Below, in pieces: positions 1 through 4,963 of a DNA stretch of 6,198 nucleotides. Within the stretch, counting starts at the first letter, position 1. Each line of letters starts with the position of its first letter. The stretch is taken from the NCBI GenBank assembly GCA_025922755.1, contig JAICHE010000074.1:1-6198 (forward strand). The letters run 5' to 3'. The notes below the pieces were generated by a model that saw nothing but the letters and a program-made list of their open reading frames with translations, was not told the origin of the DNA and did no database searches. Made by a program: the position numbers and the translations under genes. The stretch is from Nitrososphaeraceae archaeon (GTDB lineage Archaea > Thermoproteota > Nitrososphaeria > Nitrososphaerales > Nitrosopumilaceae).

Positions 1-1164
1 GAGTGGACTGTAAGTGGAGTTGCAGATGAGAGCAATCCCGAAGTTCGTGCCTTGATTGATAGACTAAACTCTAAAATCCAAAATGATGGAAGTGGTTCTT
101 CAATTTCAGCACTAACTGTATCTTATGATTTTCATCTTAAAGGAAGAAATCTGAATACTTCAATTGACTATAAAGTAATTTTGGAGGGAACTTTGACTGA
201 TTATGTAGTTTCAAGAGATCAGACAAAGACTCTAGTTGACATGGGTTGGAGAGGATTATCTGTAACTGCCCCAGTCTTTATAGACGGTGTCGAAATTAAT
301 CATCCTATTTCTGTTCTCCAAGAAGATGAGCCTGTAGTTTATAATATTCTAAAAGGAAGTGAGGCTGAAGAAATTTTATCTAAAAATCTTATTGATGCTG
401 AATATATTAAAAATCAACCAATGACAAATTGGCATTTCTTATTTGATCCAACTGGAATCAATGTTGATGCCAGCGGATTTGGTTTGGATGAATCCATCTC
501 TGGATTCGTTGTATCTCACTGGACAATGGGCGAAAGCAGTCTCAGGGAAGGAAGACAAGTAGAAAGAGTTTTTGAAGCTGAAGTTGTAGCTGATAAAAAT
601 TATGTTGTAAGAAGTGTACAATCTGCTGATGCTGCTAATCTTTCTAGCATTGGATTTGGTGCACTAGATACACTGGATGGAGTAGAAATTGCAGGAATTA
701 CTCCAACTGCCCCTGAAGGATTTGCAACAACTTCAACTGGTGAATTTCCAGTAATTATTGTATATGGAATGGCAGGAATGGCTGCAATCGGTGGTATAGG
801 ATTTTTCATTTTTAGTAGCAGAGCACTTAAGAATCAGGAAACTGCACAAACAGGAATTGACCCAAGTAGATTAACTGGATATCAAACTAGTGCTTCAGCT
901 GGAGGTTATCAAACCAACAGAGGCGAGGCACAATTACGTGATGATACCAGTTATCAACAAACCCGCAATGTATACGAATCTGAGACCGCGCAAGCACCTC
1001 CACCATCAACAACACCTGCAGAAGAAGAGGCAGCATGTGGATGCGCAGCATCTGCTGAAATGGGCTCAGAATGTGACTGTGAGATGCAAGGCTCTTGTCT
1101 TTGTGATGCATCTTGTAGGTGTAATGCAGATATCTGCAAAGACCAAGCAAGTTCAATGAGCTAG
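1..1164 (+). CDS. Partial membrane-anchored surface protein with Cys-rich C-terminal tail (5' end outside window)
   Basis: The frame is open from base 1, so the gene starts before the window; 387 residues are visible before the TAG stop, and the first Met at base 52 is not a credible start. The first ~245 residues are a beta-rich, acidic, Ser/Thr/Gly-containing region with almost no Cys, as expected for an extracellular domain. One membrane helix follows at about residues 249-272 (FPVIIVYGMAGMAAIGG and on to FFIF), ended by SSRALK; by the positive-inside rule the remaining ~115 residues face the cytoplasm. That tail is polar (Gln, Thr, Pro, Glu) and ends in a cluster of nine Cys, four CxC pairs (CGC, CDC, CLC, CRC) plus one more, at residues 346-379, resembling a metallothionein-like metal site. 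I do not recognise the family; the membrane topology and metal binding are inferences. It converges with the RNase P RNA gene. Confidence 0.85.
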   Translation, partial: EWTVSGVADESNPEVRALIDRLNSKIQNDGSGSSISALTVSYDFHLKGRNLNTSIDYKVILEGTLTDYVVSRDQTKTLVDMGWRGLSVTAPVFIDGVEINHPISVLQEDEPVVYNILKGSEAEEILSKNLIDAEYIKNQPMTNWHFLFDPTGINVDASGFGLDESISGFVVSHWTMGESSLREGRQVERVFEAEVVADKNYVVRSVQSADAANLSSIGFGALDTLDGVEIAGITPTAPEGFATTSTGEFPVIIVYGMAGMAAIGGIGFFIFSSRALKNQETAQTGIDPSRLTGYQTSASAGGYQTNRGEAQLRDDTSYQQTRNVYESETAQAPPPSTTPAEEEAACGCAASAEMGSECDCEMQGSCLCDASCRCNADICKDQASSMS

Positions 1165-1184
1165 TCAGTCAAAGAATTATTTTC

Positions 1185-1191
1185 AAAAAAA
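1185..1191 (-). terminator. T-tract terminator of RNase P RNA
   Basis: Seven A on the plus strand read as seven T on the minus strand, 2-8 bases after the 3' strand of the RNase P RNA P1 helix. Archaeal transcription commonly ends at such T-tracts. The site sits in the short gap between the stop of the convergent surface-protein gene and the RNA 3' end. Confidence 0.5.
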
Positions 1192-1193
1192 TA

Positions 1194-1478
1194 GAGTGTG
1201 CTGGGAGTAACCCTCCTTTTGTTTTCACGATATTTCGCTTTGCAGCCTACCTGAACTTGGTACAGGATCCTACAGTTCTGTTTGGCTTTGCTTCATGTGG
1301 GTCGTCTTTTTCATTCCTTCTCTGGAAACCTCAGGGTTTGCCATCACAGTGCGCCAGGTTGGATTATTTTCTGCTCCGTTGCCAATCATCTCTGATTATC
1401 CATCTCCGGATCACATTTCCTGTATGAAGGGAGGAGTTTCCTCTGCCGTAGCAGCGTGTCGTGCTCCAGCTCACACCA
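1194..1478 (-). ncRNA. rnpB: RNase P RNA (archaeal type)
   Basis: This is the RNA subunit of the ribozyme that removes 5' leaders from pre-tRNAs. On the minus strand the 5' conserved block GAGGAAACUCCUCCC lies at 1443-1429, and its P4 partner GGAGGGUU at 1216-1209. They form an 8-bp P4 helix (A1438-U1209, A1437-U1210, C1436-G1211, C1434-G1212 to C1430-G1216) with the hallmark bulged U at 1435. GCAAAGCCAAACAG (1291-1278) and GGUAGGCUGC (1251-1242) match the E. coli blocks GCAAGGCCAAATAG and GGGTAGGCTGC, with a hairpin between them as in other RNase P RNAs. P1 closes the molecule: GUGUG (1476-1472) with CACAC (1200-1196), then CUGG with CCAG (1204-1201). The exact ends are approximate; ~285 nt is a normal to short archaeal length. 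The window also has a 69-codon plus-strand ORF over this RNA, which is spurious. Confidence 0.93.
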
Positions 1479-1493
1479 CATCTATTAGTTTTG

Positions 1494-1502
1494 ATTTAAT
1501 TT
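1494..1502 (-). promoter_or_regulatory. TATA box of RNase P RNA gene
   Basis: Reading AAATTAAAT on the minus strand, centred about 20-25 bases upstream of the P1 helix. It overlaps the TAA stop (1496-1498) of the methyltransferase gene, so the RNA promoter is built into the end of that coding sequence. Confidence 0.5.
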
Positions 1503-2137
1503 GAAGATTCCTTTTTTGGTTTTGTTCCAATAAGGAATAGGGTTCCAAACTCTTTTTTCCATTTTTTTCGACTATCTTTATCCTTGATGTGCTTTGTTTT
1601 GGTTTCAAATCCTGCGTCCTTGAAAATTTTCTTCCATTCTTTTTTAGAATGCAAATGCATATTCAAATTCATCATTCTTGCCCAGTGGGCAGTTGCCTTG
1701 TTATCCGTGTAAAAATCAGTGCCACAAAAAAACATTCCACCTGGTTTCAATAATTTGTATATTTTTTTTAGGGCAACATCAATGGAATGTGCATAATACA
1801 ATGACTCCATAGAAAATACAAAATCAAATTTTCCTCTGTATTTCCAGGATTCTATGTCTGTGTGAATATATTGTTCTATTGATTTTGTTTTATTTTTTTT
1901 TGCCTGGATAATCATTTTTTTACTTTTATCTATTCCTATGGATTTGGTACACTTGGAATGTGATGACATTTTTCGAACCACCCATCCGTTACCACAACCC
2001 ACATCTAAAAATGAAAATGGCTCTTCAAAGGAAATTTCCTCTAAAAACTTTGCAACATTTTTTCCGTGTTCTTTCTCCATAAGTTCAGCCCTTCCATTTT
2101 GAGCCCATTCATCAAAAGTTGTTCTTACCTTGTCCAC
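1496..2137 (-). CDS. Class I SAM-dependent methyltransferase
   Basis: The 213-residue protein has the Rossmann methyltransferase core in order: motif I FLDVGCGNG (residues 43-51) for SAM binding, the acidic end of strand 2 in GID (68-70) that should bind the ribose, an Asp at 94 (HTDIES), strand 4 FDFVFSMESLYY (104-115) and LLKPGG (129-134). It belongs to the Methyltransf_11/25-like small-molecule or general methyltransferase type; no feature reveals the substrate. The C-terminal third is very Lys-rich (for example RKKWKKEF). The start is a GTG; a TATA-like box centred 26 bases before it supports leaderless initiation there, and the next in-frame Met (residue 20) would cut into the N-terminal helix. 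It stands alone, divergent from the zinc-protein gene and upstream of the RNase P RNA on the same strand. Confidence 0.88.
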   Translation of the reverse strand: MDKVRTTFDEWAQNGRAELMEKEHGKNVAKFLEEISFEEPFSFLDVGCGNGWVVRKMSSHSKCTKSIGIDKSKKMIIQAKKNKTKSIEQYIHTDIESWKYRGKFDFVFSMESLYYAHSIDVALKKIYKLLKPGGMFFCGTDFYTDNKATAHWARMMNLNMHLHSKKEWKKIFKDAGFETKTKHIKDKDSRKKWKKEFGTLFLIGTKPKKESSN

Positions 2138-2158
2138 GATTTGAATAATTTTCCTTTC

Positions 2159-2167
2159 AATTATAAT
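2159..2167 (-). promoter_or_regulatory. TATA box of methyltransferase gene
   Basis: ATTATAATT on the minus strand, centred 26 bases upstream of the GTG start at 2137. This spacing fits a leaderless mRNA and supports the GTG choice. Confidence 0.55.
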
Positions 2168-2200
2168 CTTAGGCTTGAATGAACGAGTTCTACGTTTTCC

Positions 2201-2207
2201 TTATATT
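2201..2207 (+). promoter_or_regulatory. Possible TATA box of small zinc-protein gene
   Basis: TTATATT, centred about 34 bases before the ATG at 2238, which would give a leader of roughly 8 bases. It is the best AT-rich box in the divergent intergenic region on this strand. Confidence 0.4.
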
Positions 2208-2237
2208 CAAATTTTCTAGTGTTTTATTGAAGAAAAA

Positions 2238-2447
2238 ATGCCTGATGAGTCATGTCGAGTATGTGGAGGTATATTGATGGATTTTGCACAGTGTGCTGGA
2301 TGCAAAAAAATTATCGCCATGATTTGCAAATCATGTAGGACAAAAACCCCAGAACAATTTCATAGTGAATGCTTAGCGATATTAAATTCAACTAATGTGG
2401 GCTCTACTAGATTGCTAAATTCATTGAACCATATTACCTTGGCATGA
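2238..2447 (+). CDS. Small zinc-binding protein (double zinc ribbon / cross-brace type)
   Basis: The 69-residue protein carries four evenly arranged metal-ligand pairs: C6xxC9, C19xxC22, C30xxC33 and H42xxC45 (HSEC). Eight ligands of this kind normally hold two Zn ions, either as two consecutive ribbons or in a RING-like cross-brace. The C-terminal ~24 residues are polar and ligand-free. Proteins of this build are frequent in Thaumarchaeota and are usually of unknown function; protein-protein or nucleic-acid binding is a guess. The ATG at 2238 leaves only a five-residue lead before the first Cys, so it is the natural start. The TGA stop overlaps the outer base of a long hairpin downstream (2446-2511). 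Confidence 0.8.
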   Translation: MPDESCRVCGGILMDFAQCAGCKKIIAMICKSCRTKTPEQFHSECLAILNSTNVGSTRLLNSLNHITLA

Positions 2448-2511
2448 TCTTTCTCCATGATAATTTAATGAACCATACTGTCATTAAATTATCATTGGCA
2501 GAGAAACTATC
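2446..2511. repeat. Long inverted repeat / hairpin after zinc-protein gene
   Basis: A perfect 15-bp inverted repeat, ATGATAATTTAATGA (2457-2471) and TCATTAAATTATCAT (2481-2495), is separated by 9 bases. After an asymmetric internal loop the stem continues with TTTCTC (2450-2455) against GAGAAA (2501-2506), then GAT (2446-2448) against ATC (2509-2511). As RNA this is a stem of about 24 bp starting at the stop codon of the zinc-protein gene. It may be a 3' processing or stability hairpin, a small RNA, a protein-binding palindrome, or the remnant of a miniature element. Confidence 0.8.
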
Positions 2512-2743
2512 CCGCCTATAGAAAGGATGTAAATTGAATAAAATGCTTTTTTTCTTCTTGGCATACTTCTTTTTGATTTCATATTCTTGGATGGGGATTT
2601 GTATACATAAGTAGTCATTAGCTATTCTAGGAATATTTTCTGATGTAAGCTAATAAAATATTGGATTTCAAATGTTATTCTTTCTTTACTTCTAAATCTT
2701 TTGTCTCCAAAAAATAATTTGAATTTGTGATTACTTTACTTTC
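2512..2743. other. Intergenic stretch, no convincing gene
   Basis: AT-rich sequence between the long hairpin and the 3' end of the ABM-type gene. It holds a doubtful 23-codon ORF (2543-2614), several T-rich tracts on both strands that could end transcription of the flanking convergent genes, and otherwise nothing I recognise. Confidence 0.6.
2543..2614 (+). CDS. Doubtful 23-residue hydrophobic micro-ORF
   Basis: ATG to TAG encodes 23 residues beginning MLFFFLAYFFLISYSW, almost a pure membrane segment with HK at the end. A CTATAG box is centred about 24 bases before the ATG, the spacing seen for the leaderless genes of this window. Against it: a T-rich tract read in this frame gives Phe and Leu by chance, and no homologue can be checked here. 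Confidence 0.18.
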   Translation: MLFFFLAYFFLISYSWMGICIHK

Positions 2744-3037
2744 TTATTTGTCAATAATATCATAATATTGCATACTAGAAGGCTCAGATAACATCGAGTT
2801 AAGTCTGTCAAATTCACCTGTTTCCAATCTCCATGCAATGTACTTTTTTTGTTTTTCTTCAGATACCCATTTGCCGTGTATGGTTAATTTTGTTGGAGTT
2901 TCCTTGTTTTGGTACAAATGGACTCCTTGACATCCATCATAAGAACGAGTTTCTACAAGAACTTCTTTGAAATATTTTATTAATTCTTCTAAAGATTCTT
3001 CCTTTGCAGACATTTGAAACAACACGACAATACTCAT
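2744..3037 (-). CDS. ABM-domain protein (antibiotic biosynthesis monooxygenase-like)
   Basis: The 97-residue protein matches the single-domain ABM/dimeric alpha-beta barrel pattern: strand SIVVLFQMSA, helix ESLEELIKYFKEVLVETRSYDGC, strand QGVHLYQN, strand KLTIHGKW, helix SEEKQKKYIAWRLETGEFDRLNSML, and final strand MQYYDII. Such proteins are usually homodimers; members act as quinol or heme-type monooxygenases, but many have no known reaction. No cofactor site can be named from the sequence, so the activity is open. The ATG at 3037 is supported by a TATA-like box 28 bases upstream. A second Met at residue 9 would remove most of the first strand and is less likely. Confidence 0.78.
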   Translation of the reverse strand: MSIVVLFQMSAKEESLEELIKYFKEVLVETRSYDGCQGVHLYQNKETPTKLTIHGKWVSEEKQKKYIAWRLETGEFDRLNSMLSEPSSMQYYDIIDK

Positions 3038-3060
3038 AAATTTAGATCTCGATTTCCTTG

Positions 3061-3069
3061 ATTTAAATT
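3061..3069 (-). promoter_or_regulatory. TATA box of ABM-type gene
   Basis: AATTTAAAT on the minus strand, centred 28 bases before the ATG at 3037, fitting a leaderless or near-leaderless transcript. Confidence 0.5.
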
Positions 3070-3154
3070 ATTGTTGGCATTGATAATTCCTCAAAAAATA
3101 ATTTCAAAATTATATTGGTTGTTGAATTATATCTTATTATGATCAGAAATTTTT

Positions 3155-3186
3155 AAAAAATAATCTAGGGGTAAATATCCCCCTAG
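3155..3186 (-). terminator. Hairpin plus T-tract terminator after the 127-residue gene
   Basis: On the minus strand CTAGGGG (3186-3180) and CCCCTAG (3171-3165) form a perfect 7-bp stem with an 8-base loop, followed within a few bases by ATTATTTTTT. It lies 19 bases after the stop of the 127-residue gene. The layout resembles a bacterial intrinsic terminator; in archaea the T-tract is the main signal, and the GC-rich stem stands out in this AT-rich gap. Confidence 0.6.
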
Positions 3187-3204
3187 TGTAAAACTACATG
3201 CATA

Positions 3205-3588
3205 TCAATTATGTGTGGGTTTTGCTTCTCCTGTTACCTTAACAATATCTGGATCAGAGCATATAGATTCTACATCCCCTATACTCATCAAGCCTGAGAA
3301 AATCACTCCGTCACCCCATCTGCTAGTGGTAACTTCAAAGGGATATGTGTCTCTGCCCTCCTCTTGCTTTTGATGTAAATCCACCCCATCTTTGTAGTGG
3401 ACATAGAGATTTACATGTGGAATATCCGGACCTGGATATTTTTTCAGATTTACCTGGAACATCATGACTCTAATCAAAAGATCAGGATCAACCACAGGCA
3501 AAGTTCTTACAACGTCCTGAAAGAATTGGTAAAAATATGGTTCTAACTTGGGAGGTTGTGTTTCTATTTTTTCAACAAGTGCTGTCAT
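3205..3588 (-). CDS. Conserved-looking hypothetical protein, 127 aa
   Basis: I do not recognise the family. It is a soluble protein with no signal peptide or membrane segment. An N-terminal helical half (residues ~15-50, containing YFYQFFQDVVRTLPVVDPDL and an MMFQVNL segment) is followed by a mixed region with VNLYVHYKDGVDLH, a Trp-containing stretch (TTSRWGDGVIFSG) and a C-terminal helix and strand (SIGDVESICSDPDIVKVTG). One Cys only. The gene lies 63 bases after the tfb stop on the same strand but has its own TATA-like box 26 bases before the ATG, so it probably is a separate, leaderless transcript. The upstream element is shared with the 61-residue gene on the far side of tfb, and a hairpin terminator follows it. 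Confidence 0.82.
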   Translation of the reverse strand: MTALVEKIETQPPKLEPYFYQFFQDVVRTLPVVDPDLLIRVMMFQVNLKKYPGPDIPHVNLYVHYKDGVDLHQKQEEGRDTYPFEVTTSRWGDGVIFSGLMSIGDVESICSDPDIVKVTGEAKPTHN

Positions 3589-3609
3589 GAATTCTTTTGC
3601 TTTTTTTTG

Positions 3610-3643
3610 ATATTTAACTAGTGATAAAAATTGGCTCTAGTGC
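3610..3643 (-). promoter_or_regulatory. Promoter of 127-aa gene with bipartite CACTAG element
   Basis: On the minus strand TTAAATAT (3617-3610) is the TATA-like box, centred about 26 bases before the ATG. Directly upstream stand two direct repeats of CACTAG (3642-3637 and 3623-3618), 19 bases apart, with TATCACTAG abutting the TATA box. The same arrangement precedes the 61-residue gene at 4719-4752. The distal repeat is only about 9 bases from the tfb stop codon. Confidence 0.55.
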
Positions 3644-3651
3644 TAATATTT

Positions 3652-4545
3652 TCAATTTTCCAAAACAGATAGTTCCTTAACTCTGTTTCTGATGGTAACA
3701 GAACTAATCCCCGATGCAATGGATATTTTTGTCTGAGTTATTTTCTCATGGTTTTTCTGCACAGCAAGATACACTGCAGCGGCTGCCAAGGCCATCGGGT
3801 GTTTTCCTTCAGTTACTCCCTTTTCTTTACCCCTCTTTAGAATTTCCCGTGCATAAATTTTGGATTTTTCCGAAACCCTGACTTCATTTGAAATACGGGA
3901 AACAAATTCACTTGGATTATAAGATTGGGCGTATGTATCCAATTCTCGGGCAAGAAATCTGTATACGCGTTGGATTACTTTCTTTTTTATTCCTCCTGCA
4001 AGGGCAATATCCGTAAGAGTCCTTGGCGTTTTTGTCATTCTGCATGCCAAATAAACAGTGGCACATAAAATTACGTGATTAGAGCGACCAGGTAATAGTT
4101 TTCTTTGGTAGGCCTTTCTAAACAAATAGGCTGTTTTTTCGACGACATGTTCGGGTAATGCCAATTTAGCACGGATTCCATCTAGTAATGTGAAGGCGCT
4201 AACAAATGATTGGTTTGTAATAGCATGTCTGCTATTTCGATCCCACATTCGGAGTCTGTGAAAGGATCTTTTATTATCAATAGAAAGTGCTTTTCCCGAA
4301 GAATCAATATCTTGAGATTCAATTAGAGTTGACAAACCCATGTCTGCCATCTTTAAAGATATTTTTTGTCCCGTTCTAGATGTTGAACGATACTCATCAC
4401 TTGGTTGGCCTGTTACTTCTGGACCTAATGCAAAAGCTTTTTCAGATAACACAATACCGCATCTTCCACATGATACCTCTCCAGTAATAAAATCGCTAAT
4501 TGTTAATTCATGTCCACAAGTTTTACGATTTTTCTTTTTTACCAT
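3652..4545 (-). CDS. tfb: Transcription initiation factor B (TFB, TFIIB homologue)
   Basis: TFB bridges TBP-TATA-BRE DNA and RNA polymerase during archaeal initiation. The 297-residue protein is full length. An N-terminal zinc ribbon (residues ~10-32) has C10, C26 and C29, but the first Cys of the usual CxxC pair is Arg7; H12 in CGH may replace it. The B-reader/linker follows (SRTG near 56-59, GLSTLI 70-75, GKALS, then FHRLRMW at 95-101). Two cyclin folds come next: the first with GRSNHVILCATVYLACR, the second with PMALAAAAVYLA and a C-terminal helix-turn-helix (GISSVTIRNRVKEL) that should read the BRE. The ATG at 4545 has a TATA-like box 26 bases upstream. Thaumarchaeota carry several TFB paralogues, so this is likely one of a set rather than the only one. 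It diverges from the 61/122-residue unit. Confidence 0.96.
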   Translation of the reverse strand: MVKKKNRKTCGHELTISDFITGEVSCGRCGIVLSEKAFALGPEVTGQPSDEYRSTSRTGQKISLKMADMGLSTLIESQDIDSSGKALSIDNKRSFHRLRMWDRNSRHAITNQSFVSAFTLLDGIRAKLALPEHVVEKTAYLFRKAYQRKLLPGRSNHVILCATVYLACRMTKTPRTLTDIALAGGIKKKVIQRVYRFLARELDTYAQSYNPSEFVSRISNEVRVSEKSKIYAREILKRGKEKGVTEGKHPMALAAAAVYLAVQKNHEKITQTKISIASGISSVTIRNRVKELSVLEN

Positions 4546-4566
4546 GATTTCTATTATCTTTTACAA

Positions 4567-4574
4567 AATTTATA
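4567..4574 (-). promoter_or_regulatory. TATA box of tfb
   Basis: TATAAATT on the minus strand, centred about 26 bases upstream of the tfb ATG. It is the most canonical archaeal TATA box in the window and supports a leaderless start at 4545. Confidence 0.6.
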
Positions 4575-4718
4575 CGAAGACAAGAAAATTCAATAATGTT
4601 AAAAATTATGAACAAAATATAAACAAAAATAAATTCCTCAAAAGAATTTATTGAAAAATTTTTAATTATAAAATATAAAGGAAACAATTCAATTGTTGCA
4701 ATTAGATTATGAAAATTG

Positions 4719-4752
4719 GCACTATGATAAAAATTATCACTAGGTTAAATAT
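4719..4752 (+). promoter_or_regulatory. Promoter of 61/122-aa unit with bipartite CACTA element and palindrome
   Basis: TTAAATAT (4745-4752) is the TATA-like box, centred about 25 bases before the ATG at 4773. Upstream are CACTA (4720-4724) and CACTAG (4738-4743), 18 bases apart, and the inverted repeat TGATAA-AAA-TTATCA (4725-4739). From GCACTA to the start of the TATA box is 26 bases, exactly as in the promoter of the 127-residue gene (3643 to 3617). The placement immediately upstream of the TATA box suits an activator site or BRE variant. Confidence 0.55.
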
Positions 4753-4772
4753 TATTTCAACACAAACAACCC

Positions 4773-4958
4773 ATGGCTGAAGAACAAGAATGGGCTAATT
4801 TGCTTGCAGAAGTTTTTGACAAACTTACTCAGAAGCATGCTTCAATTACTTATGCGTTCGACAATCTTGAAATGAAAGGGAAGGTCGAAAAAGCTGGCAA
4901 AATTATCCCCACAGGTACAGTTTCCTTAACTGGAAAACTGACAATCACTGCAAAGTAG
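4773..4958 (+). CDS. Small hypothetical protein, 61 aa
   Basis: Not recognised. The protein has an amphipathic N-terminal helix (MAEEQEWANLLAEVFDKL, about residues 1-20) followed by a beta-rich half with Gly-turns (SITYAFDNLEMKGKVEKAG, then TGTVSLTGKLTITAK). No Cys, no signal peptide, no membrane segment. It reads like a small alpha+beta domain, or a helix plus beta-sandwich edge that needs a partner. It is the first gene of a unit with the 122-residue gene 5 bases downstream, and diverges from tfb. The ATG is supported by the TATA-like box at leaderless distance. Confidence 0.78.
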   Translation: MAEEQEWANLLAEVFDKLTQKHASITYAFDNLEMKGKVEKAGKIIPTGTVSLTGKLTITAK

Positions 4959-4963
4959 GTTGG

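Noticed and set aside
660..669. GCACTAG inside the surface-protein gene
   Set aside because: It matches part of the shared promoter element but is a lone copy in coding sequence without a second box or TATA box.
439..809. Two minus-strand ORFs in the surface-protein gene
   Set aside because: The plus-strand frame is open through the whole region, contains a membrane helix and has a sensible composition; the minus-strand translations do not.
887..1159. Three overlapping ORFs on both strands within the end of the surface-protein gene
   Set aside because: They are shadows of the Cys-rich, repetitive-codon tail; their translations are low-complexity and have no promoter.
1295..1504. 69-codon plus-strand ORF
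   Set aside because: It lies over the RNase P RNA, whose paired P4 and P1 helices and conserved blocks explain the sequence.
4340..4654. 104-codon plus-strand ORF antisense to the tfb N-terminus
   Set aside because: It is mostly antisense to well-conserved TFB sequence, and its C-terminus is AT-rich intergenic DNA read as Lys/Asn.
4681..4705. Short inverted repeats around CAATTCAATTGTTGCAATT in the tfb upstream gap
   Set aside because: The arms are only 5 bp and of simple AT composition, so chance is sufficient.
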